This document shows positions 48,901 through 60,764 of a DNA stretch of 64,000 nucleotides, in pieces (the first letter of the stretch is position 1; every line of letters starts with the position of its first letter). The stretch lies in contig NC_065538.1 of NCBI RefSeq assembly GCF_932294415.1, forward strand, positions 26,437,957 to 26,501,956. The letters are read 5' to 3'. The notes under the pieces are model-generated. The model saw only the letters and a list, made by a program, of their open reading frames with translations. It was not told where the DNA came from and did no database searches. The position numbers and the translations under genes are program-made. This DNA is from Quercus robur. Taxonomy: Eukaryota; Streptophyta; Magnoliopsida; Fagales; Fagaceae.

Positions 48901-51900
48901 ATATTCATTAGGGTATATTTATTTATTTTTAGGTTTGCCAAATTGTTTTTGAACATGCGGTAATGAGTACCAATTAGTTATGGATACTTTAAAGTACCGT
49001 CCCTAGCTAGCTTGGTGTTTTCCTCGGAAAACCCAGTCCATATCTTGCAAAAGTTGATTGAATTACACAGAATTGTAGGATTTTTTTTTTTCATAATGGG
49101 CTTCCTAAAAAAGTTCTTGAGAGAAGAGGAAGAAAGTAACCGAATCTTTTTTCCCCCTTCTTTTGGCACCTTAAGGTTGCCTTTCACCTTTAAGTGTAGT
49201 AAATTTGTGGAGTGACCATCACACCAAGAGTGTGTAGTGGTAAGTTACTTGGTCATGTTAATTTACTACACTTATATTTGGTCAAATAACAGTGAATCAA
49301 AGTTGCATTTTAAATTAGTACTCATGATAGAATTTAATAATTAATCATTGGCTTTTTCCTAGCTAGGAGCTCATTGATGTGGTTGTTGTAATATCACCCC
49401 ACTTAGTTTTCCATATGAAATTTGCCCTAAAACTGAGATTGTTTGAGGCATGGTATGGTCACAAAAGTAAGCTATTTTAGAAAATATAAGTGGAGCAGTC
49501 TCATTGAATTAGTATAACCGGGTTGGGTTTAGCACATCTATGGATTATCATAAATTTGGGTTTGGTCCATAGACAAAGAGAATATGATATTGCAACACGA
49601 TTGGGATTATGGCCAGCCCTGTTCCTCATAGTTAGGGCCCAACCCATTATTAGTTAATTTACATTTATTTAGGAAAACAAATGTAATAATGATATTGTTT
49701 GTACCTCTGATTCTTTAAAAAGACTAGACAAATATTTAAAAAAGGAACTAGCCAAATACTTTATACTGCAAACTTTGTTGCACATTTTATAACATTGGGT
49801 TCCATTGCAATGTCTACTTTTACTCCAACCTATTATATATTCTTTTTACGACTTATGTTAGTAGGTCCATAGACTAGAAGGGTTCTCTTCTCTGGTACCC
49901 ATTTTATACAATTCATATATTGCTCATCAAATAGAAGAAAAGTAATTAAGGGATTCTTTTTCTACAGATTTTGATATCATATAATTAGGTTATGCCAAAT
50001 TCGTTATATAAAAAATACTAATCAGTGTATGACTCAGCAGTAGGTAGAATACTTAATAATCGCATAACATTGCATGATTTGCACTTTGAAATAAACTAAC
50101 ATAAACCTTTTCATTCACTTTTATAGTCTCATTTTAGTGGGGCAAGCATAAGATGATACAACTCTGAAGACTCAAGCAAATTCAAACTCGCATTTGATCG
50201 AACACTATAATTCTTGGTGAAAGACCATCTTATATAGTATCTTACTAAATTATTGACATGACCTTCGCCAATAATATGCAAAGAAAATGTTAATGCTCTC
50301 GTCAAACAAGTAAAGCCTTCTCTGGTTCCTTAAGATTGTCTTTTGTCTTGTTTCTTCATCTACTTTTTAAAGACATTGCAATAGTGTGCGATACCTTGGA
50401 ATATTGTAAAAATGATAATTGCAAGTAGGATTAGCTCTTTCAATATCTTATAGATCGCAATGCTTTTTTCACGGGTATGCATAACCCCAAATTTGGTTCG
50501 TGTTAGTTTCATTAAATATTAATAGTATATAATTTCAACCACAACCTATTTGGGGGACAATAAAAATTATATATATATATAAATTATTTGTTAAAAAAAA
50601 AATTAAAGATAAAACAGATTTAGTGCTTTGGACTTAAAGGCCTAGTGTTGCACAACACAAAACTAAAGAAAGAAGTTTTAATGGGACTCCTTTATTTCGC
50701 AGGTTGAGTCCACTGTGGAATTACTATTGCAATGCGAACCAAACTCCGCAGTGTACAACCACCTGAAGAGGACGCTGGATCTTGTCGGAGAGATGAGCCG
50801 AGCGGCATTGGAGAATGCGCGTGCCACGGTGACTGAGGCGAGCACACAGGCCACAGGCCGTGGTGGGGGAGGTCGTGGGTCTAGAGGGCGTGGACACAGT
50901 GGAGGTCGTGCATACAGTGGAGGTCGTGGACGTGGTCACGAGGATGACGATGTCTTGGGTAACTTCCAACTCTAATACCTTCAATTCTTACTGACTTTAA
51001 CTTCTACTACTTTCAGTTGTAATTTATTTAGAGGACATATTATAGTAGCAAAGTATATATTGTTTGGTAACATGTTTTTAGTGTTAATTTTCACTTCCTT
51101 CTCATAATTATGGTATAATTAGTAGCGTTACAATGTTCTGCAATTATCATAAAAATTAACCAATGGGAATAAGCACTTTTTTCTTCCAAGCGATATATAT
51201 ATGTATTGAAATGTAAGACATGCAAACTTGTTTCATTCATTCCTTATCAACTACAATCACAATACTATTATCCACTTTTAACATATACACATCAATGCTA
51301 ATATATTATGCTTATGTATGAAAACAAAAGTCCAGCAAAATCATTTTTTCATCGTATAAAGCACAGAGCACTATGGATGCCAATGTAATTCCTTTTAAAA
51401 ATATTGCTACGCGACCATGAACATAAAATTAGCATTATATGAGGAAATTCAAAGTTGTGATCACACTATGACGTTCATAAAATTAGAGTTTAAAAAATAG
51501 TAATAACAATGATAGTACATGCTCAACTAAACAAAGCTGGACTTTGTATTTCAAAGGTTTTGTTTTATAAATTTTATTATTATAGTTAATTTAATATGCC
51601 AATGATGAATTAAAAACAAAGTTTTATTAGATTTTACCAACAAAACAAGGTTTATACGTAACTCGTCTAGGTGGCGTGAGTATTAGTTTTATTGGGAAGG
51701 GTTTACACTAGACAATAGTTATTGGATTCTATGAACGACATGCACTAGGTGCGGGTCAAGCGATTACTTACGCATTTGGCCCTTGTCTGATGTTGGGTTT
51801 ACACTTTACAATAGGGTTTACACCGTATTCACTTCGCCCTTGGTTACACTTCACATTTTGAATCTTCTGTTAGAAACAATGTTTTATTGTTGAAGTTGAA

Positions 51901-53508
51901 ATAATTATTGTATGAAAAAATTGGCTTTTGCCCCTTTCAAAAAAACAATCTAGCATTTTACCGTATTTTCCAAATTAATTAGGAAATGCCCCTCTGTTTA
52001 AATTCGATTTTTTGAAAATCAAGTTAAGCTCTATAGTGACGTTTTTTAGGATTTTATAGTGACGTTTTAAGGACCTATAGTGGCGTTTTGTAATCCGATT
52101 TCCATGAAGTTCAATTATAGGTAACAAAAAGAGAAAAAAATTGCATGTAACTCGACTTTATGGAGATTGGATTATAAAATGCCACTATAGTTCCTTAAAA
52201 ACTCATTATAGGATCCTTACAAATGTCACTATAGGGCTTAACTTTGTTTTAGAGAAAATTGAGTTTAAAAAGAGGGGTATTTCCCTAATTAATTTGGGAA
52301 AGACGGCAAAATGCTAAATTGTTTTTTTGGAATGGGCATTTGCCCATTTTCTCTAGCTTGGGGCAAAATATGATACTGCCATTGCAAATGGAAAAGCATT
52401 CAATCAGAATTCAGAGTAAGAACATTGGACCGGAAATTCAAGCAACCATGAGACTTCATTTTGTATGATTGGTTGTGTGCATGTGAGTGTGTATATGAGA
52501 GGTCTCATGCACCCAAATTAAGCGAGTTTAAAGGGTCAAATGCCATTGAATCATATCTACGCTGCAAATAGTAAGACATTTTATGACTCAAAGTGGTTAT
52601 CTTAATAAATGCAACTGTTTTTCTGCAGATGATGAGGCGTTGGAGGGCGACTGGGGCATGTACATGGATGGTGTCGGGTCATCGCGATGCACGTCTGACG
52701 CTGCTGCCCAGCCATCCCACCCCCCTGGCCATGAGAATAGTGCAGAACACACATCCTGTGCCCAAGCTGGCCCTCGGTCCCCACCACCCACTCGGCTGTC
52801 TCCCCCATTGTTTGCCGACTCTGCCCACGACGGTGGCTGTATATTTGTACCCACCCCTGGCCGACCGACACCACCTGTAGTTCAAGCTGAGCCCACCCAG
52901 GACCCTTCACTTCCTAACCCTGATGAACCGGCTGCACAAATCGAACAGATACAGGGTGAGAATATAGTGCCGGTACATGGGTTGCGAAGATCACTTCGCA
53001 CTGACATACATCCCCCTGGTTGTGGGACCGGCGACGGTAAATAACATGATTTATGGAAACATGGAAGCTATCCATAGACTGCGCATAATTATAAAACACA
53101 TATAAAACTCATAAAGGAATTATTACTATGTCATTATATGTCATAGTCTTCTATTTTCATAATGATAAAGTAATTATTTGCATAGCTAGGAAGGCATCTT
53201 TCTTAACTGCTACATGTTCATCAGATTGTTCAGATTAACAATCTTCTGCTTAGTTTGCATTATATTTTATTATTTAGGCAGTGCACCTCCATGCTATGTA
53301 AACTGTTTATCATTTACCTTAATAGAATGTCACAGGACTTGCATATGATGTTGTGTGCTTTAAGTGATGATCGTACTCAGATCATACATTTTCTGATAAT
53401 TAAATTAAGCATAGGGAATGTGTGCATTCAAGTAATGTGTGATCCCTTTGAATTTCAGGTAAGACGAGACCGGCGAAGGCAATTGTGAGGAAACGAAAAG
53501 ATCGTTGA
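42989..53508 (+). CDS. Plant mobile domain (PMD) protein, complete, seven exons, 689 aa
   Basis: Exons: 42989-43093, 43711-44474, 47608-47695, 48355-48753, 50703-50958, 52629-53036, 53459-53508. All borders are GT-AG and all phases agree through to TGA, giving 689 residues with no internal stop. The PMD fold starts near residue 76: LEVDHALITALVERWRPETH, then HTFHLPHGEMSITLQD and VMLGVPVDGLPITG. It continues in exons 3-4 (LPPYCTAGRQIWRANVPL, HHPERVFRQFG, AAYMESYRKTTRRYITR). Exon 5 adds an Arg/Gly-rich segment (about 504-530), exon 6 a Pro-rich linker, and exon 7 a basic tail (RKRKDR) that may be a nuclear signal. PMD proteins occur in plant transposons and as host MAIN/MAIL genes, which act in silencing and genome stability. 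Annotation pipelines often name such genes phosphatase 7 long-form homologues. Intron 5 holds a fold-back MITE and intron 2 a SINE. The gene may belong to a transposon. Confidence 0.92.
44828..44930 (+). mobile_element. tRNA-derived SINE in PMD intron 2
   Basis: A box A-like TAGTTTAATTGGCACC and a box B-like GGGTTCAAATCCCC, about 50 bases apart, are followed by a short unique part and an A-rich tail (AAAAAAATATAAAATA). This is the layout of a short tRNA-derived SINE. It does not fold as a complete tRNA. Confidence 0.65.
47038..47054. repeat. (TA)n microsatellite in PMD intron 2
   Basis: Short TA run. The rest of intron 2 (44475-47607) outside the SINE shows no recognisable gene. Confidence 0.7.
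51914..52352. mobile_element. Fold-back MITE, copy 2, in PMD intron 5
   Basis: Same family as 12802-13230. Inverted arms start near GAAAAAATTGGCTTTTGCCC and AGAAAATGGGCAAATGCCC, both followed by AAAAAAACAATCTAGCATTTT-like sequence and a TTCCAAATTAATTAGG segment. CTATAGTGACGTTTT tracts are on the left arm and their complements on the right. It is more decayed than copy 1. Its place inside an intron leaves the splice sites untouched. Confidence 0.72.
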
Positions 53509-54384
53509 GCCGTTGATGATGTGGAGCTTATGGGGGTAAAACCTTGCCCAATATAGTTGATACATTTTTAATTTATTTTAGTTTTTGAGGTTCAATTTCG
53601 AAAATTACAATTCACAACCAAAAAAAAAAAAAAGAGAAAAGAAATGTCCTCATTATTAGTTGGTTGGGATATATGGCATGACTTAGGTGTGCGTAAACGT
53701 TAAGGGATTTTTGTATAGTTTAAACTTATATTGTCATTTAGTTGTTGGTTTTTGTTTTTTATTTATTGATTCATATTTGGCATTGAAGTTTTTGCAGGCT
53801 TTAGTGGTTCCTACTATTGATATTAAAAGAAACCTGACCACAATTTGTTTTTTTCTTTGTTTTTTGCACAGGAGTTGGTAGACGTGTTATTGTTCGTGTA
53901 ACAGCTAGCGGATAAAACTTTGAGAACATTTTTTGGACATAAAAGACTGACAGATTTTTGGAGAGCATACATGACAGCAGATTTTTGTAGGCCATATATG
54001 TTAACAGCTGATTTTTTGGATATGTTAGACACAGCTTTTGGAACATATTTTGTAAATGAACCTACTTAAGCATGTTTATGGTGTACATGAATATTTGAGT
54101 CAGCTTCGAGTTAGGTACCAATTATACCAATTATATTTGCAAAGGGTGGATATTTTCATGTGCAATGGAAAAGTTCAGTTCTAGATTTTTGTATCTATGT
54201 ATCTGCATATTTGAACAAGGGCAACATTAGACGAATGCAATATAGTGATGATGGATGGAGATCCCACAACTGCAGAAGTTTAATTTATACATTACATTTG
54301 TTGAAATTTTCCTTTTATGTGGGTCTCTTTTATAAGCAAAAGACTCTAGTGTAAATTTAGACAGTTGGGATTTGTTCAAGATGA
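53509..54384. other. PMD 3' region; no gene seen
   Basis: AT-rich sequence just after the PMD stop codon, likely 3' UTR and spacer. Open frames are short and without family resemblance. Confidence 0.45.
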
Positions 54385-54790
54385 ATGCAACGTTAGCTGA
54401 TGAATTACTAGTTCTTGTTCTTGTTTCTCTAGTACCCATGAGGATTGTTCCTATACCCGTCATACTTTGTGGATTATTTACAACCAATATTCACGCTCTT
54501 ATTTTTGCAGCTGTAACTGTGGCTTATATAGGTGAATCCATGGAGGGTCATCATTGACTAGTTTGCGTGATTTATTTTTTAAGTTTAACCCTTACGCAAA
54601 AAATGTGCGTATCGAGATAATGTAAGGGGTGAGCATAATATATAAAAACTAAATAGATAAATCATATAAATATAAACTATATAAAGTATAGAAGTAATAT
54701 TGAAATTACAGATTTTAGCTAACGTTCTGGGGCACGGCAACAAACAAAAGGCGAAGTAAAAAAAAGGAAAGAGATCGAGAAGATATTTGT
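54385..54790 (+). pseudogene. atpI: Nuclear copy of plastid DNA: 3' end of atpI and its downstream spacer
   Basis: The frame from about 54396 reads [15 protein letters not shown], then [17 protein letters not shown] and ends [11 protein letters not shown] with TGA. This is the C-terminus of the plastid ATP synthase CF0 subunit a (atpI), with many substitutions and small length changes (for example Met-Arg in place of one residue after LVP). The sequence after the stop (GACTAGTTT..., CGCAAAAAATGTGCG) looks like the atpI-atpH spacer. Only about 55 codons of the ~247-codon gene are present, so it is a dead plastid-to-nucleus transfer. Borders are approximate. Confidence 0.85.
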
Positions 54791-54937
54791 CGTAAAATTC
54801 CAGTTCGGTCTATTTATCCCCCCCTAATGAACTACTATCTTTATATTGTTTTGTTCATTTAATTCCAATATTCAATATTATTACATATTCGTAATCATAA
54901 TCTTACTAATAATCAGGATCGCAATACTTACAGTATT

Positions 54938-55660
54938 ACTCGCTGATACACTTGTCGAGTAAAATTACTCGAATATTACGTAGCCGAGTAAAGAGTAATA
55001 AAATTCCTCCTAAGTACACTACCCCGTACTCGATTTCCACGGAATCGAGTACTAATTTAAAACCAAGAAATTCCATCACTCCATTCAATCTTGTCTGCAC
55101 AACTCGATTGCTGTTGGACTGGTGTGTGATCGGTCAGTTTCCATATAACTCGCTGATGCCCTTGTCGAGTATTATTACTCGAATAATATGAAGCCGAGTA
55201 ATTCGTAATCACATTCCTGCGTACCATACTAAGAAGTACTCGATTTTCAGGGAAGCGAGTTCCCAGTTAAAACCAAGAAATTCCATCAGTCCATCCAATC
55301 TTGTCTGCATAACTCGATTGCTGTTGGATTGGTGTGTGATCGGTCAGTTTTCATATAACTCGCTGATAAACTTCTCGAGTAACATTACTCGAATAAGCTG
55401 AAGCCGAGTAATTGTGCCCTAAAATTCCTGCGTACAATGCAATTTAGTACTCGAGTTCCTTGGAAGCGAGTACTAATTTAAAACCAAGAAATTCCATCAC
55501 TCCATCCAATCTTGTCTGCACAACTCGATTGCTGTTGGATTGGTGTGTGATCGGTCAGTTTCCATGTAACTCGGTGATGATCTTATCGAGTAATGTTACT
55601 CGAATAAGCTGAAGCCGAGTAATTGTGATAAGACTCGCTTATGTAGTTATCGAGTACCGT
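54938..55660. repeat. ACTCG/CGAGT-rich block 2: three 210-bp tandem units plus a partial fourth, upstream of the BED gene
   Basis: Units start at 54938, 55148, 55358 and 55569 with ACTCG(C/G)TGAT. Each full unit holds seven or eight ACTCG/CGAGT pentamers in alternating orientation (for example TCGAGTAAAATTACTCGA and GTACTCGATTTCCACGG). Each also holds a motif-free segment, ACCAAGAAATTCCATCA, and TGGTGTGTGATCGGTCAGTT. About 27 pentamers in all. It ends roughly 70-100 bases before the likely leader of the BED zinc finger gene, so it may be its promoter or a transposon subterminal repeat. Confidence 0.85.
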
Positions 55661-55891
55661 ACTGGTTTATTTGATTTCTATATGTCTAGGTACCTTTCCC
55701 CCAGAAACTGAACGAACCCTCACGCCTCTCTGAAATTCTGAATCTGAAGACTGCCTCTTCGTTTTCGTCGTCAACCATTACTCTCTGTAATTTTCGCTGA
55801 ATCTCCTCAAAACTCCAATCGCCCCTCTTTGATGTACACAGTACAGTACAGATAAAATTCTTCAGTATAAAACCAAAACCCTAGTCTGAAA

Positions 55892-56018
55892 ATGTCTCTC
55901 AAAGTCGCTATTCCCCTCAAATCCGTAGGCGACCCCTCTGATTTATCTTCTCCTCACAACCGGTATTCCAACCGGTTATTTTTCTTCAGCTTTGAACCAC
56001 CGAATCCAGTCCAGCAAG
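55892..56018 (+). other. Leader exon of the BED gene with an upstream open frame
   Basis: An ATG at 55892 opens a 42-codon frame (MSLKVAIPLKSVGDPS...) up to the donor CAGCAAG/GTATGT. Spliced to the acceptor at 56946, it would meet a stop three codons later (GAT GGA AAG TGA), so it is a short upstream reading frame rather than the protein start. It could lower translation of the main frame. Confidence 0.5.
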
Positions 56019-56946
56019 GTATGTCCTTTTCAGATGATGAATGTCCATTATAATTTTTGTTTTGTTTAGTTAGAAGTGAAATTGATTCATTAAAGTGTAG
56101 TAGATGTCGTTTGCTGTGTTACTCATTATTATCGTAATGTCCATAGATTTGTGTTGTTGATTTTAAAATAATTGGGTCTTGTTGTCTGATTTCTTTTCAA
56201 ATTTCTTTGTATCTGTCATCTTCAAACAAAATATTTTGAGAATACATCCGTTCGTTTGTGTCCATCATAATGTACATGCAATTTTGTTTAGTTAGTAATG
56301 AAATTGCTTCATTAAATTGTAGATTTCGTTTACTGTGTTAATCATCATCATGTCCATTTTTTAGTACTTATAGTAGACTTTGTCATTTTTAATAAGTAAA
56401 TCGATTTAGAATAGATCATAACAGTTAAATTATATGATGTAAAACAAAAGAAAAGTCTAGAGACACAGAAACCTAAAATTTCACCCTTTTTGTCTTTAGA
56501 GGGTGCTAAAGTTATATCAATACTTACAAAAGTAATGTTACAACTTCTCCACAAATTTTGACACGTGTTAAATTGGTAGGTTATTATTGAGTCTCATGTT
56601 GTTTAATATTGACATACTTTTATTATCCATATTGAACAATATGCCACGTCATACAATTCTAAAATTTATTATGAATTTTAGTATGTCTACATACTTATTG
56701 TATTAGTCCCAGTGTTCTGGGCTCGGGCCTGTGGCCTTTGTCTATGCTTGCACAATAGTTCAGGGTGAGGTATACGTGGGTTAAATTTAGTCCAAATTTG
56801 GCCAATTAACCCACTAGTGTCTAATTGTTAAGTAGTAATAGTAGATTGTTTGTTCCTTTTGTTGATTTTAAATTAATTTGTCAGTCCTTACTTTTTCTTA
56901 CAATTACTGAATTTGTTATCAATAATTTTTCTTTAAATTGGTCTAG

Positions 56947-57906
56947 ATGGAAAGTGATCAGATGATTCGCAGTGACATGACGAAAAAAGGAAAACAGCCT
57001 GAGTTAGATGCCCAATTTAATGAAGTGTCTGACCTTCCCGAGCCAAAGAAGGCAAAGACTGAGCTCAAAGTCTACAAGAGGAGGACTTCAGGTGTTTGGC
57101 GTGACTTTGAGATGCTTCCGACAAAAGATAAAGAACGGCCTTCATGCAAATGTAAGCAGTGTGGAAAGAAATTTATTGCTGACGGAGCATTTGTTCAGTA
57201 TAATTTGAAGCGCCATTCGGAGTTATGTCGAAAGAAATTGGAAGTGCCATTGAGCATTCCTGTTTCTACAGGTAATGCATTTTTTATTTATATGTTGGCT
57301 ATCCAAAGTTATAAGTTTATGATTTAAAAAAAAATTATAATATATATGTCCAAAAGGTTCTGGATTTCCCATAAAGTACAAAAATGTTTACTTTAAATAT
57401 TAATGATGAGGTGGTGTAGAGAAAAGTTGAAATGGCATTGAAGTTGCTATATGTAGTACAAATTTGAGTTATGAAAATAGAACATGCTGCGCAGAGTGTG
57501 CACAATCTTGGCGAGAATTTAAATGGAATAATCTGATGAAAAATTATGCATGATGGTATGGTTGATACCAACGTAATACAAATTATATTCATGCATATTT
57601 TTTAGAATCGTTTTTGGATTTTGTTGGCAGACAGTAGACAGTACAAAAAATTTACCAGTCATTGTTTTTTCTTACTACTATGCAAATGACTTATTTGTTT
57701 AATTGATTCATTGCTTACATTGCTTCATTACGCACACATTTTAAATTTCAGATTTATATCGTTTATACGTTTTTAATGTTTCATTCAATTCATTTGATGT
57801 AGACCTTGTACAGCCACAATTGGAAGAGGTCAGTGAAGATAAAAAGAGCATGGAGATCAATAACGATGAGCACAAGGAAGACAGCTCTTCTAATCGAGTC
57901 TCTTAG
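56947..57906 (+). CDS. Stand-alone BED-type zinc finger protein, 142 aa
   Basis: Coding exons 56947-57271 and 57803-57906 join in frame (GTTTCTACAG + ACCTTGTAC) and end at TAG, giving 142 residues. The start is the ATG right after the acceptor TTGGTCTAG. A basic, Lys-rich stretch (residues 12-60) precedes a BED finger at about 55-98. It has VWRDFEML, then C-X2-C in CKCKQCGKKF, and H-X4-C in LKRHSELC, in place of the more usual final His. An acidic Ser-rich tail ends the protein. BED fingers bind DNA and are best known from hAT transposases and the host proteins derived from them. Here the transposase core and the dimerisation domain are absent, so this is a DNA-binding protein only. The block of ACTCG repeats upstream could be a target, but this is a guess. 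Confidence 0.8.
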
Positions 57907-59967
57907 TGATGTCTGAAGGCTTTTTCATATGGCACTGGATTTTGCCATGAACAATTATTACTATTTGCGACGTAATCATTTTGGGTTTTTATTATCTTAA
58001 TCTGTTATGTGTTTTAGTTTTTCATATGGAACTGAAAATGGCATCTAATAGGAGAATACTTGGTTATTTATTATGGAACTTTGACATGGTATTGTTGTTT
58101 ACTTAGTATGGACGGACTGTGGAACATTTTGGAAATATTAATTGTTTTAGTGGAAGAGTTGCCGAAGTATTTGCATTTGTCGTTATTTTGACTTTTTTTT
58201 ACTTGATTTATGGTTGAATTCTGAATGTACATACATGGGCAACATAACAGGTTATTTGACAATGTGGGAGTGGAATTCAAACGTGTTAAGTGTAATATGT
58301 AGTGGAATTATTATGTTTTGAATTTGAAACAACAAAGAACAGGCCGAGATAGTTTTTATTTATTTATTGTTTTTTCAAAATATAACCGTGGTACATATGT
58401 TTTTTTTTTTTTATTTATATAAGTTCACTTTTTTCATTACATTGTTTGCTTTCAATTTTTATCAATTTAAGAGTTTAAACCATTTCTTATGAATTAGAGA
58501 TAAAGATAAGTTTATTACATTAAGGGTATTTCATAATTTTCATTAGTTGTTTAGCGCTTTCCCTGAACATCAGGGGCAATCTTAGAAAATAAAATATTAT
58601 ACAATTTAGTATTTAGTCGAGTTTTTATCATTTTGTACTGAACCTGATGTTTTTTTAAGATTATGTATTAAAATAGTTTAGGGGTTTCTCTTATTTCGAG
58701 TCCCCATTTATTAATTAAGTGAATGTCCTTAATGTCTATATTTAAGTTCTGACTATTGAATGAAAGGTAAAAATACATGTCTAACTTGCACCAAAACATT
58801 GCCTACAAAATTAGATTACTCTCCTGATGGTATTCAAATTACTTTATTCACTTATCAAAAAAATTTCATTAAAACAAACACGTTTGTTTCAGAATACATC
58901 TGCCATGATAATTGATAAAAAAAAAATTATAATAATGTGGTACCAACCGTTGAACACACACATCTGCCGTTATTGAAACAAAAAATAAAAATCAATTACC
59001 TTTATTTAAAGAAAAATAAAATTTTGTAATTATCGTAGCACAATTCTTATCTCAATCCAATTATCACAACAATGATGTTTTGAACAATTACAAAAAAAAG
59101 AAATAAAAGAAAATAAAATCCAAATAAATTTAAGAAATAAAAACAATAAATAAAAAAACCTTCAAAAAGGTCATCCACTCTTTCTTACCTACGTACAAGT
59201 TTAAACTCTCCTCATATAAAACAGAGAAAATAAAATTCAGTTTCATGATCATCAAACAGTTACAGTCTATCAGTTACAATATTATTTGACTTTGTCTATC
59301 CTTATCCTCATGTCTCATCTGCAAAAGGTCCTTACAAAAAATGGTCAACATTCTTTGACGCAGAGTCAAATGATCAATTCTGTCGAAGTAAGGAATGAAA
59401 TGGTCTTTTTCTTCCCAAGTATGTTTAAATTTATTTGGAAATGTACATTTGTATATGTTAAGGTCGAATAACTGCATATTACGTAATGAAACAGTTTGGC
59501 AAATGCCCATACATGTTTCATTGCTAGGTGGTGTGCATATCTGGATTTTATGTTCCAATATGGCTCAATGTCATGCTGCAAAATCATAACCGACACGGGG
59601 TATATTACATTAGCGTTACGACAACTAACCTATTGCTCGTTATATTCGCAACTTAATTATATACAAGTTTTTTTTTGTTTTTCCTACGCAAAAAAATATA
59701 TAGATAAAATACTTATTGGCTATCCAAAGCCAAGTACAGTTACCAAAACAACATACCCAATGTTAACAACAATACAAGCAATTACAGGCCAACAGGCTAA
59801 GACAAAGTACATAATAAACGTTGAAAAGGGCAACAACAAAGATATTCAACAACACTTTAGCATGTTCAGCACAATTGTGAGCCATAGGGGTCATAAAAAC
59901 ACATATATTTATATATTTAGTATTACTAGATTCATAAATGCCACAAGCAAGAGCCATAGTTTCACCT
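57907..59967. other. Intergenic AT-rich stretch; no gene seen
   Basis: Holds the 3' end of the BED transcript and, on the other strand, the 3' end of the RNase H1-domain gene. The open frames at 59274-59600 occur on both strands and have no family resemblance. Confidence 0.5.
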
Positions 59968-60513
59968 TCATTTCGTGCTTCCTTGTCGTGCCGAATCATG
60001 AACTTCGTCATCCCCCATAACATGGGCTACCACTTCACTTAGCATGTTAGTACTCAAGGTTGCAATCCTCCTTGCATGGTCACGCTCCTCAATAGCAACG
60101 TTTAACTGATACCTCAACAATCTGTTCCTAACGTCTCCATCGCAATAGCTAGTTCCTTCGCTTTGAGATGCCATTCCAGAACTTGATGGCGACATGGTAG
60201 GAGATGTCCACGATTGGGAAGCACCATACTGCACGTTCCTACCATTACGTTGCATGAACTCCATGTATGCAGATTCTGCTTCCCGTCGATCCTTGTATGA
60301 CTTGTGTTCAGCGTTCGCGAATCTATGAACTTGTTTACTTGCTTCTGTCCAATTGTCGTATATGCCAGGAGCACGGCCAACGAAAACAACATAGTATCTG
60401 CCACCCTAAAAGAGTTCGTACAACAACACTGTATGTTAAAACCTATTGCTCGTTGTGCTGGGGTTAGAACTTACGAAGTTTCGAAACTGAGGTATTAGAT
60501 AAAAATGTACCAT
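59968..60513 (-). CDS. RNase H1 hybrid-binding (viroplasmin-type) domain protein, 158 aa, no nuclease domain
   Basis: Two exons on the minus strand: 60475-60513 (MVHFYLIPQFRNF) and 59968-60405, joined in phase across a 69-base intron with GTAAGT donor and TTTTAG acceptor. Residues about 16-61 form the RNase H1 N-terminal / viroplasmin domain: YYVVFVGRAPGIYDNWTEAS, then KQVHRF and SYKDRREAES. In RNase H1 this domain binds RNA-DNA hybrids. The rest is a Ser-rich linker and a helical, charged tail (VAIEERDHARRIATL). No catalytic RNase H domain follows, so it could bind hybrids or RNA but not cut them. The domain occurs in cellular RNase H1, in plant retroelements and in caulimoviruses; no other viral part is seen here. 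It is transcribed away from the transposase gene. The first exon is short and less certain than the second. Confidence 0.75.
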
Positions 60514-60764
60514 GTTGCTCTACCAATAGGTGCCAGTGGACTGCAGCAACGTTGACGTTTCTTGTTAAAAGATCTGACAAACAGTTGCATCATCAGCATT
60601 TGGTTTGTACAGTAGTAAATTATTTAATGAGAAGTACAAAGAAGGTGGGCATGTTACCTCTAGAAGCGAAGGAGGCTTCTCTCCCTGTCTGAATGTTTTC
60701 CTCTGCCAAGGTTCCAATCCACCAGGAGAGGAACCTGTCATCTTATATAAAGTGGAATAACTGT

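Noticed and set aside
55892-56955. Joining the 42-codon leader frame to the BED zinc finger
   Set aside because: The splice 56018/56947 puts a TGA three codons into the next exon, so the leader frame cannot be the N-terminus.
59496-60020. 174-codon plus-strand frame
   Set aside because: It overlaps the 3' end of the RNase H1-domain gene in antisense and has no coding character or family match.
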